Positions 15,237 through 22,016 of a stretch of 22,033 bases of DNA are shown one piece after another (position 1 is the first letter of the stretch; each line of letters begins with the position of its first letter). The notes under the pieces are model-generated. The model was not told the origin of the DNA. It did no database searches and saw only the letters and a program-made list of their open reading frames with translations. The position numbers and the translations under genes were made by a program. Origin of the DNA: Thermoplasmata archaeon (GTDB lineage: Archaea > Thermoplasmatota > Thermoplasmata > Thermoplasmatales > Thermoplasmataceae); NCBI GenBank assembly GCA_021826835.1, contig JAKAYH010000003.1:1-22033 (forward strand). Reading direction: 5' to 3'.

Positions 15237-15259
15237 TTTTCAATTTTACAGCAGATTCA
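15232..15259 (-). repeat. Right terminal repeat of the IS relic
   Basis: On the minus strand TGAATCTGCTGTAA begins at 15259, followed by AATTGAAAAGG. It pairs in inverted orientation with the copy at 14663 and with the solitary copy at 3634. Confidence 0.55.
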
Positions 15260-15275
15260 ATACACTACCAAACCT

Positions 15276-16517
15276 CTAATTCTTATGCGATACACTCTCA
15301 AATATATTGATATATGCTTCTGTCATCTTCTTTGGATCATATTTAGTTGTAAGTTTACTATAACCGTTTTTTCCGAGTATAGTTCTATCCACAGAGACTA
15401 ATCTAGTTAAACCTAAAACTATTTCCTCTAAGTCTTCGGGGTTAACCAAAATTCCATTAACGCCATCTTCTATAATTTCACATGCGGGAGTTCCCGAGGC
15501 CCCCAATATAGGTTTTTTACAGGCCATAGCATCCAGATAGGATAGTCCGAAAGCGTCTGAATCACTAATCAAAGCAAAAATGTCACACATAGAAAAAATT
15601 TCCCATTTAATTCTACCTTCTACCCAACCCAAATCTATAATCTTTAAAGGGGGTGTCTCTAACTGTATTATGTGCTCTTGGTCTAGATAGTTTTTTTCAG
15701 GTTTGCCTATAGTTACGACAGCTATATTCAGTCCTTTTTTAAAAAGCATTGATGCTGCCCGCAGAATTTTAACCCCACCTTTGGAGACCCATGGGTGTGT
15801 CAAGATAACAAAATATCCTTTTAGTTTCATACGCTCTTTTAAAAATTCCTGCGATGGGATATCTTTCGGAATAACGGATAAATCGAGTGATAACGGTACA
15901 ACAAATGTGTTCGATTCGTTTGATCCTAATTTGACAAGTTCTTCCCTTTCTAGCTCCGAGCAAGCAATCGTTGCAGAGGAATTTCTTACCATATGACGCA
16001 ATAGATAACTATTCCGGAACTTTGGGATCAAAAAATGGTAGTATGGTGTAAAGACAAAGGGAATTCCGGAATCCATTGCAGCTTTGAAGGAAAGAACAGA
16101 GGACGTAGTAGGAAATATCGAAGAATAGACCACGTCATAATCTCCATTTGCGATAATCTTATATGATGCTGGAATGAGCGGCCCCCAAGCTAAAGTGTTA
16201 ACCATTTCTGAAATTTTAGTTCTGGTCAGGCCCGTATAATAAAACGTTCTATCAAGAACTTGAAATATACGTTGAGCAAAGTAATGATTTTTAAGATAGG
16301 TGATTTGTAAATGTTCATTTACAACGTTACTTAAAGGCGGTTTAGCTTTACTGAAAAAACTAGGATTATATGATTCCTGAGCCATATCAGACGTGATCAG
16401 ATGAACGTAGTGTTTTTCCGTTATGTTATTAACCAGTATTCTTATTGCTTCTTCTCCGCCTCGCATATCTCCTTCTATAAACCTTGTGGTTACTATAGCA
16501 CATCTCAAATTCTTCAA
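15276..16517 (-). CDS. GT4-like glycosyltransferase with Asp-x7-Asp in place of E-x7-E
   Basis: About 413 residues from a TTG at 16517, which overlaps the previous stop codon by 4 bp (TTGA). An ATG at 16565 would force a 52-bp overlap and add 16 atypical residues, and a TTG at 16508 is also possible. GGGAG (16520-16524) lies just upstream. The acceptor domain begins LRCAIVTTRFIEGDMRGGEEA, with a glycine loop typical of GT4. The donor domain contains VILTHPWVSKGGVKIL, NIAVVTIGKPE and DSDAFGLSYLDAMACKKPILG. Where GT4 enzymes normally have two Glu eight residues apart, this has Asp (D321 and D329). Then TPACEIIEDGVNGILV completes the site. It is the last gene of the right-hand operon. The substrate is unknown. 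Confidence 0.9.
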   Translation of the reverse strand: MKNLRCAIVTTRFIEGDMRGGEEAIRILVNNITEKHYVHLITSDMAQESYNPSFFSKAKPPLSNVVNEHLQITYLKNHYFAQRIFQVLDRTFYYTGLTRTKISEMVNTLAWGPLIPASYKIIANGDYDVVYSSIFPTTSSVLSFKAAMDSGIPFVFTPYYHFLIPKFRNSYLLRHMVRNSSATIACSELEREELVKLGSNESNTFVVPLSLDLSVIPKDIPSQEFLKERMKLKGYFVILTHPWVSKGGVKILRAASMLFKKGLNIAVVTIGKPEKNYLDQEHIIQLETPPLKIIDLGWVEGRIKWEIFSMCDIFALISDSDAFGLSYLDAMACKKPILGASGTPACEIIEDGVNGILVNPEDLEEIVLGLTRLVSVDRTILGKNGYSKLTTKYDPKKMTEAYINIFESVSHKN

Positions 16518-17647
16518 ATCTCCCTGTTGATTAATAAAATCAGATTGTTCAGAACGTCTTTCCACTCATATTTTTTTGCCGTTCTAATAGCTTCTAATCT
16601 CATGGTTTCCCTTATAGAATTGGAGGAAAGGGCAAAATCTAAAGTTTCTGTCAACCCTTTATCGTCCCCTGGCTTAGTTAACAAACAATTCTCTCTGTTC
16701 TTGGTATACTCTATGGAACCACCATTTGAAGACATAACGACGCATCCTCCACATGCCATCGCTTCAAGGGGTGGCATAGGTAATGTCTCATTTAATCCCG
16801 TATTAACAAAAATTGTGCGCGAATAAAGCTCTGCAAGATGTTCATCATTACTAATCCAACCTAAGTAATCATACGGGAATTTAATATGTTCTTTGTCGAT
16901 GGCAGATTTACTTCCTGCAATTAAAACCCTGAAATCATGTCTCATTTTCCACAGTCTGTTGACAGCACGAACAAAGATAGGAAACCCCTTAATTCGTTCT
17001 CCTCTAGCAATGGTAAATAAAATTTTTTCTGGATTGTTACCACGAGGATAAAATTTGTTGTGATCAATTCCAAATCCAATGTAGTTTAGTTCGACATCAA
17101 ATTTATTTTTGAATTCATCAACTAACCATTTACTCTGCGTAAATTTTAGTGTGTCATTGACATAGGTTTTTGTTGCCTCCCTTTTATATATTAAATTGTC
17201 ACTAAACTCCGTTTCATCTGCCTGAACATAATACATCATGGGAATAGAATCTCTTTTTGATATTCTCGATGTCGGGATAAAACTTTGCCATGCAGTTGCA
17301 ATGTATATGTCCGGCTTCGGATATGCAGATAATGTGATCGGGTTCAAAATAAATTGATTAAAAAGGAATATGGGGTAAAATAGAGTGTTCACGTTATCGC
17401 CAATTTCTGTAAATGTGTATATCAAAGAGAGTAAGTTTTTAGGTTCCATTCTCTTTGCACCGTAATAATTATGATATCCTCTTCTGTTTAAGAAATGATC
17501 AACATAACTCATTCCCTTGAAAGACAGGATATTACTAGAGAATCCAACTTCATTCAGTAACGTTGATAATTTAAAAACGTTTCTAGGTCCACCACCTAAC
17601 TCCGGATCCATTACAAAGCTAACTTTATTTCTTTCCATTTTTATCAT
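16514..17647 (-). CDS. GT4 family glycosyltransferase
   Basis: About 377 residues from the ATG at 17647; other candidate ATGs at 17656 and 17638. The TATA-like CATAAAA 25 bp upstream favours 17647. The glycine-rich loop MDPELGGGPRNVFKL (about 13-27) starts the acceptor domain. The donor domain has ILFTIARGERIKGFPIFVRA, FRVLIAGSKSA, LGWISNDEHLAELY and NETLPMPPLEAMACGG, with the E-x7-E pair at about E287 and E295, then SNGGSIEYTKNRENCLL. No membrane segments are seen; it is cytosolic. It follows the epimerase gene after a 69-78 bp gap that may hold an internal promoter, and is translationally coupled to the next transferase by a 4-bp overlap. With its neighbour it probably adds consecutive sugars of the same glycan. 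Confidence 0.91.
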   Translation of the reverse strand: MIKMERNKVSFVMDPELGGGPRNVFKLSTLLNEVGFSSNILSFKGMSYVDHFLNRRGYHNYYGAKRMEPKNLLSLIYTFTEIGDNVNTLFYPIFLFNQFILNPITLSAYPKPDIYIATAWQSFIPTSRISKRDSIPMMYYVQADETEFSDNLIYKREATKTYVNDTLKFTQSKWLVDEFKNKFDVELNYIGFGIDHNKFYPRGNNPEKILFTIARGERIKGFPIFVRAVNRLWKMRHDFRVLIAGSKSAIDKEHIKFPYDYLGWISNDEHLAELYSRTIFVNTGLNETLPMPPLEAMACGGCVVMSSNGGSIEYTKNRENCLLTKPGDDKGLTETLDFALSSNSIRETMRLEAIRTAKKYEWKDVLNNLILLINREI

Positions 17648-17668
17648 CATCTGCATCCATAAAAAAGG

Positions 17669-17675
17669 TTTTATG
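17669..17675 (-). promoter_or_regulatory. Possible internal TATA box before the two GT4 genes
   Basis: The minus strand reads CATAAAA, centred 25 bp before the ATG at 17647. It could let the two transferases be transcribed separately from the sugar-nucleotide genes. Confidence 0.35.
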
Positions 17676-17725
17676 CCCAGTATTTCTGATTTCTGGTTTA
17701 TTGACCAGTTAATTTCAATATGAAG

Positions 17726-18838
17726 TTAATGCATCAAGAATTTTTTCCTCTCCACCTCTTCTTTTTCAAACATATCTTTAGCCTTGAAAGATTTGCTTTC
17801 CGTAATCAGAGCACTTATCCCTTGGTCAAATCCAGTAAAGTCAGAGATACCATAATCTGACATTAATCTATAATTATCGGCAAAATCATGTCTGTTATCT
17901 CCCGGTCTGAAGTCACCAGTAGCTTCTGGCTGTATATTAGTATTCAGGATTCTGTTCAGTGTTGAAACCACATCCAGAAGAGATTTAGGTTTTCCCGTAC
18001 CAACGTTATAAATCCCAGATCCTTTTGTCAAGGATCTTACGTTTATATCAGACACATCCTTCACATAGATATAGTCCCTCATCTGTTTTCCATCTTCAAA
18101 TAAAACTGGCTTGTGATTATTCTTCAATCTTGACAGAAAAATTGCAACAACTCCCGTATAGGGATTACTGAGGCTCTGCCGTGGGCCATACACATTGAAG
18201 TATCTCAGCGCCACTGAAGGTATTTCCAGAATATTTGAATAGAACATGGCCATCCGTTCTGTGGCGTACTTACCAAGCGAGTAAGGATTCAGGTTCTGCG
18301 GAGGCTTGTCTTCTCTTGTTGGTATCGCTGACGTTGGTTTGCCACATACCGGGCACAGGATCTCCCACTGGTGTGATCTGAGCTGATCAATATCCCTTGG
18401 CATCGGGATTATTTTGCCGTGTTCATCGCATTTATATGTGCCTTCCCCATATAAACTCTTGGAGGATGCCACCACAATCTTTCTTATATCCTTAGTCATG
18501 GATTTGTTATTAATCAAAATATCAAAAAGGGTAGCGGTGCCCCCAACATTTATGTCCATATATTTCTTACCCTGCCAGAAGCTCTGCCCAATCCCAACTG
18601 CCCCAGCAAGATGTATTATGTACTCTGCTCCCCTGAGAGCTTTCATCCAGTGCTTCCTGTACCTTATGTCACCGAAAATGTAATCTGCCTTTTTGTTCCT
18701 GTATTCCGGAACATTACCCAGATGCACCTGTCTTTCAAGGTTGTCCAAAACTGTCACCTGGTATCCTTCTTCTATGAGGCGGTCGACTGTATGACTCCCA
18801 ATAAATCCCAATCCTCCTGTCACCAATACTTTTTCCAT
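17726..18838 (-). CDS. NAD-dependent sugar-nucleotide epimerase with cysteine (zinc-like) insertion
   Basis: 370 residues, extended SDR fold. The cofactor loop is TGGLGFIGSHT (7-17). ASSKSLYGEG (124-133) holds the catalytic Ser, and Y186 with K190 in NPYSLGKYATE forms the catalytic pair. RYFNVYGPRQ, QMRDYIYVKDV and GIYNVGTGKP are epimerase blocks. Between the Ser motif and the Tyr is an insertion of about 45 residues with YKCDEHG (C137, H140) and WEILCPVCGKP (C162, C165), spaced like a zinc ribbon. The same layout occurs in a group often annotated as dTDP-L-rhamnose 4-epimerase. Context allows two substrates: dTDP-L-rhamnose (made by the rml block) or UDP-xylose/UDP-glucose (made upstream in this operon). 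The gene follows the decarboxylase after 5 bp. Confidence 0.85.
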   Translation of the reverse strand: MEKVLVTGGLGFIGSHTVDRLIEEGYQVTVLDNLERQVHLGNVPEYRNKKADYIFGDIRYRKHWMKALRGAEYIIHLAGAVGIGQSFWQGKKYMDINVGGTATLFDILINNKSMTKDIRKIVVASSKSLYGEGTYKCDEHGKIIPMPRDIDQLRSHQWEILCPVCGKPTSAIPTREDKPPQNLNPYSLGKYATERMAMFYSNILEIPSVALRYFNVYGPRQSLSNPYTGVVAIFLSRLKNNHKPVLFEDGKQMRDYIYVKDVSDINVRSLTKGSGIYNVGTGKPKSLLDVVSTLNRILNTNIQPEATGDFRPGDNRHDFADNYRLMSDYGISDFTGFDQGISALITESKSFKAKDMFEKEEVERKKFLMH

Positions 18839-18843
18839 TTATT

Positions 18844-18850
18844 TCACTCC
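18844..18850 (-). promoter_or_regulatory. Shine-Dalgarno site of the epimerase gene
   Basis: GGAGTGA lies 5 nt before the ATG at 18838, and its TGA is the stop codon of the preceding gene. It is one of the few clear ribosome-binding sites in the window, consistent with an operon-internal gene, whereas first genes look leaderless. Confidence 0.6.
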
Positions 18851-19761
18851 ATTGATTTAATAATGTTTGTTATCCCTTCTTCCAGGGATATCTTTGGTTC
18901 CCAGCCAAGTTTCCTCATTTTGGTTATATCTGCAGCCCTCCTCTTGGGGTCATTTTCCGGCAAATCTTTAAATCGTATCTCGGAACTGAGTTTCGCAAGC
19001 TTCCTTACCAGTTTAGCTAGATCCACAATTCTTGTTTCTTTATCATTGCCGATATTATATATTTCACCTACCTTTCCTTTGGTGATAGCAGTCATAACAC
19101 CATCAATTGTATCCGAAACATAAGTGAAAGATCGCGTCTGTGATCCGTCGCCATATACCGTGATGGGTTCATTATGCATGGCCTGCTGAATAAATCTGTC
19201 AATGACTCGGCCATAAAAATCTCCTCCCCTCATCCGTGGCCCGTAAGTATTAAAGAAGCGGATGATGATATTCCTCAGTCCATACTGTCTTTCATATGCT
19301 TTTGTAAGAGCATCTCCAAATCTCTTCCCCTCATCGTATGGAGATCGCGAACCAGTAGTGCTAACACAGCCAACGTAATCCTCAGGGGTCGGTATGATCT
19401 TTGGATCGCCATACACCTCTGATGAGGAGGCGTAAATATATAGGGCATTGCACATTAGAGCCACTTCAATGAGATTCTTCGATCCAACTGCGTTGGACAA
19501 AGCAACATCAACCGGTTGCTTCTCCCATTCCACCCTGCTTGCCCTGCTCGCAAAATTCACAACAATATCATATCTTTCATCGCTTCGGAATGTAGTAACG
19601 TCATCTTCCAGTAAAGTTATTTTATCCCTAATATTTTCAATATTACTTTTTAATCCGCTTGCAAAATTATCCAGTATATGTACATCATACCCATCGTCGA
19701 CAAATCTCTCTGAGAGATAGGAACCTAGAAAACCGGCGCCTCCGGCTATCAAAACCCTCAT
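18844..19761 (-). CDS. UDP-glucuronate decarboxylase-like (UDP-xylose synthase family) SDR
   Basis: 305 residues, normal for bacterial UXS-type enzymes, which oxidise and decarboxylate UDP-glucuronate to UDP-xylose using bound NAD. The cofactor loop is AGGAGFLGSYL (6-16). ASSSEVYGDP (111-120) carries the conserved E115, the residue linked to decarboxylation in UXS. Y142 and K146 fall in SPYDEGKRFGD, where the YDEGKR string is diagnostic for UXS against dTDP-glucose dehydratases. RFFNTYGPRM (168-177), then EPITVYGDGSQTRSFTYVSD, complete the match. The upstream gene supplies the UDP-uronic acid, with a 4-bp ATGA overlap. The alternative is a UDP-hexose 4-epimerase, less likely given YDEGKR. Activity is inferred from motifs. 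Confidence 0.85.
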   Translation of the reverse strand: MRVLIAGGAGFLGSYLSERFVDDGYDVHILDNFASGLKSNIENIRDKITLLEDDVTTFRSDERYDIVVNFASRASRVEWEKQPVDVALSNAVGSKNLIEVALMCNALYIYASSSEVYGDPKIIPTPEDYVGCVSTTGSRSPYDEGKRFGDALTKAYERQYGLRNIIIRFFNTYGPRMRGGDFYGRVIDRFIQQAMHNEPITVYGDGSQTRSFTYVSDTIDGVMTAITKGKVGEIYNIGNDKETRIVDLAKLVRKLAKLSSEIRFKDLPENDPKRRAADITKMRKLGWEPKISLEEGITNIIKSME

Positions 19762-21056
19762 AGTCTACCATACCCATGATATTCGAAACCGAGATCAATA
19801 GCATCATCCCTCGATATAATGCCTCTGGTGTCTATTATTAGCGGTGTATTAGTCATTATGGATCTAAGTCTTCCCAGTTCGAGTTCTTTATACCCCGTGT
19901 GGTCAGTTAGCAGAACCAAAACTTCTTTGTCGGCGGACGATTCATATACGTCGTGATTTATCTTGACGTTAGGAATATTCACGAACGGATCGGTGAATTC
20001 AATCTCAAAACCTCTTGATTTTAGATTTTCAGCAACCTCAAATGTTGGAGTGAATCGGATATCATCGGTATCTCCCTTAAATGCAACGCCTGCAATGACC
20101 ACTTTCTTCCGGCCATCGGAAAATTGCGATACGAGATCGGCGATATGCTTTGGGATCGATCTGTTAACCTCTCCTGCAGCATCGACCATCCTTAGAGTTA
20201 ATGACTTCTTTCTAAGATCGGCTCTGAGAATGAATGGATCTTTGTTCAGGCATGATCCACCCACGCCTGGACCGGGGATCATGAGCCCTGCATTTCTTGG
20301 ATAGTCCCGTTTTGCCGCGTTTAACAGTTCCAGTACATCCACTCCGACCTTTTCAGAGGCAAGTGCGATTTCATTGGTTAGCCCAAGAAAAACATACCGT
20401 GAATAATTGTCGACCATTTTCACCATCTCGGCTGTTTCAGGGTTGGATACCGGGACAATACGACCTCCAAGTGAACCTATTACTTCTGATACAACCCTGG
20501 AGGTTTCAGGATCAGATGCGCCTATGATTTTCGGAAGAGACGTGAAATCCCTCACCGCTTGCCCTTCCACCATTCTTTCAGGAGAAAATGCTATGCCAAC
20601 ATCTTCTGGAACTTTGAAACCGTATGACATTATTCTGTCCCGCACCACAGTATTGGTAGTGCCAGGCGGGACAGTTGATTTCAATATAACGATATCACCA
20701 GATTTCAGATTCCCGTGAAGAAGATCGAGTGCACCATTCAGCTGGGAATAATCAATATAATCGTTATTCGGATCATAAGGTGTACCGACAGTGATTATTT
20801 TAATTTTGGATTTTGCTAAATCTGCTGAGTTATCAGATAGATCAATATGATTCATTATAGCTGGATCAGACATGAGTTCATCCACTCCAGGTTCTGTAAT
20901 AGGATTAATTCCCTTTCGCAGTTTTTCGATCTTACTTTTATCTGTATCAAAGCCTATGACTCGAAATTTCCTTGCCAGTAAAAGGGAAAGTGGAAGCCCA
21001 ACATAGCCTAGGCCTATTACCGATATTTTTTCACCAGAGGGATCGAAAGATTTCAT
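19758..21056 (-). CDS. UDP-sugar 6-dehydrogenase (UDP-glucose or UDP-N-acetylhexosamine)
   Basis: 432 residues, three-domain nucleotide-sugar dehydrogenase that oxidises C6 to a carboxylate in two NAD steps. The NAD loop is IGLGYVGLPLS (14-24), with TVGTPYDPNND (89-99) and LKSTVPPGTT (125-134) after it. The catalytic Cys is C269 in GPGVGGSCLNKDP, with D273 after it, and K213/N217 in EMVKMVDNYSR. FSPERMVEGQAV resembles UDP-ManNAc/GlcNAc dehydrogenases, and the Cys block mixes both subfamilies (VGGSC as in UDP-glucose, DPF as in HexNAc types). Context decides: the next gene is a UDP-glucuronate decarboxylase-like enzyme, so UDP-glucose is the likeliest substrate. It overlaps both neighbours by 4 bp. 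Confidence 0.92.
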   Translation of the reverse strand: MKSFDPSGEKISVIGLGYVGLPLSLLLARKFRVIGFDTDKSKIEKLRKGINPITEPGVDELMSDPAIMNHIDLSDNSADLAKSKIKIITVGTPYDPNNDYIDYSQLNGALDLLHGNLKSGDIVILKSTVPPGTTNTVVRDRIMSYGFKVPEDVGIAFSPERMVEGQAVRDFTSLPKIIGASDPETSRVVSEVIGSLGGRIVPVSNPETAEMVKMVDNYSRYVFLGLTNEIALASEKVGVDVLELLNAAKRDYPRNAGLMIPGPGVGGSCLNKDPFILRADLRKKSLTLRMVDAAGEVNRSIPKHIADLVSQFSDGRKKVVIAGVAFKGDTDDIRFTPTFEVAENLKSRGFEIEFTDPFVNIPNVKINHDVYESSADKEVLVLLTDHTGYKELELGRLRSIMTNTPLIIDTRGIISRDDAIDLGFEYHGYGRL

Positions 21057-21790
21057 GGAGGCACAACTCCGTGATTATTTATCATGTAATTCTCAGCCTT
21101 AAGATATGAATCGAGCGTTCCAACGTCCCACCAGTAATTGATCTCCATGACATGACCTGATAGTTGATGCTCTCTGGCAAGTTGTGGAAAGAGTGTATTT
21201 TCAAGCTTAAATTTCCTGGGAACGAGATATTCATTTCTCCGCTCTACTAATCTATGATCGAAAACATAGAATCCAGTGTTGACAAGAGCGGGAACACTAG
21301 TATCCTCCTGAGATTTTTCATCGAATCTAGTCACTGTTGAATCTTTGCTTAATTCTATTCTCCCAAATCTCCTTGCCTCTAATGGGTCGTTCAGGGAGAG
21401 CACAGCTATAGAAGCCAGCTTTCCAGTTTTTTTATGGTGATTGTAAAGCTTGGACATATCAATATCTGTTATTATATCTCCATTCATAACGGCTGCATCC
21501 TCAGTCGCATTGATTTGTTCAAGAGCGAGGGAGAGATCACCACCTGTTTCCCAGCCCAGGCCTCGCACAACCTTTACATTATCCATTCCAGTATTCTTAA
21601 GATACGCCTCAATGGTTTCTAAGTGCTCAGAGGCAACTATGTAATGTGTATTTATATCCAGTGAGGAGAGGTTTTTCAAGACATAATCAAGAACAGGTCT
21701 TCCCTTAACTGGTAAAAGTATTTTTGGGACATAATATGAAAGTGGTCTAATGCGCGTTCCACTGCCAGCAGCAAGAATTATAGATATCAA
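21053..21790 (-). CDS. Sugar-1-phosphate nucleotidyltransferase (probable UDP-glucose synthesis)
   Basis: 245 residues, single-domain GT-A-like nucleotidyltransferase. AAGSGTRIRPLS (7-18) is the signature loop, followed by PKILLPVKGRPVL (22-34), VMNGDIITD (101-109; metal-binding G104-D105) and INYWWDVGTLDSYL near the C-terminus, typical of sugar-1-phosphate nucleotidyltransferases. It lacks the beta-helix tail of the rfbA product. As first gene of an operon for UDP-uronic acid and UDP-xylose, it most likely makes UDP-glucose. GDP-mannose or dTDP-glucose are possible, since the family changes specificity easily. The start is a TTG at 21790 with a strong TATA box 25.5 bp upstream, an apparent leaderless TTG start. 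Its last 4 bp overlap the dehydrogenase start. Confidence 0.88.
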   Translation of the reverse strand: MISIILAAGSGTRIRPLSYYVPKILLPVKGRPVLDYVLKNLSSLDINTHYIVASEHLETIEAYLKNTGMDNVKVVRGLGWETGGDLSLALEQINATEDAAVMNGDIITDIDMSKLYNHHKKTGKLASIAVLSLNDPLEARRFGRIELSKDSTVTRFDEKSQEDTSVPALVNTGFYVFDHRLVERRNEYLVPRKFKLENTLFPQLAREHQLSGHVMEINYWWDVGTLDSYLKAENYMINNHGVVPP

Positions 21791-21810
21791 TTATGCTAGG
21801 ATAGTTTCCT

Positions 21811-21820
21811 CTTATATAAT
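21811..21820 (-). promoter_or_regulatory. TATA box of the right-hand sugar operon
   Basis: The minus strand reads ATTATATAAG, centred 25.5 bp before the TTG at 21790, with an A-rich run immediately upstream. It is the best TATA match in the window and probably drives all genes down to 17726 and perhaps 15276. Confidence 0.65.
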
Positions 21821-21906
21821 TTTTTTAAAGAAAAACAGACAAAATCTTCATAACAGACTTTCTGACTTCATAGATGTTTTGATGCCATTGAACACCATCT
21901 ATACGC

Positions 21907-21926
21907 TGTATAACTATTGTTATACA
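21907..21926. promoter_or_regulatory. Perfect dyad, probable operator
   Basis: TGTATAAC and GTTATACA are exact inverted copies separated by 4 bp (21907-21914 and 21919-21926). The dyad lies about 91 bp upstream of the TATA box of the right-hand operon and could equally serve a divergent gene beyond the window edge. The symmetry and half-site size suit a dimeric HTH regulator. Confidence 0.5.
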
Positions 21927-21985
21927 ACCGAGATTAACTTTTTAATAATGACATTTACTATTGAGGCTTGTTCTATAAATTTTTG

Positions 21986-22016
21986 TAATAAGTATTCGCA
22001 AATTTTTTACTTATTA
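21986..22016. repeat. Inverted repeat with 9-bp arms
   Basis: TAATAAGTA (21986-21994) and TACTTATTA (22008-22016) are perfect inverted copies around a 13-nt A/T-rich loop. It may be a second regulatory dyad or part of a terminator for a gene to the right. No gene is visible between 21791 and 22033. Confidence 0.4.

Larger units (their letters stand above)
14663..15259 (-). mobile_element. Internally deleted IS256-like relic with terminal inverted repeats
   Basis: About 597 bp bounded by related ends facing each other. The left end (plus strand, 14663-14690) reads TGAATT-GCTGTAA, then GAAAAG and CC. The right end (minus strand, 15259-15232) reads TGAATCTGCTGTAA, then GAAAAGG and CC. Inside is a single transposase-derived frame on the minus strand. 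A full IS256-family element is usually about 1.2-1.5 kb, so more than half is gone. It lies exactly between the two minus-strand sugar operons. I could not see a clear target-site duplication at the borders. Confidence 0.6.

Noticed and set aside
16401..16826. 141-codon plus-strand frame
   Set aside because: Antisense to the overlapping ends of two well-supported GT4 genes.
18611..19123. 170-codon plus-strand frame
   Set aside because: Antisense to the epimerase and decarboxylase genes, both with diagnostic motifs.
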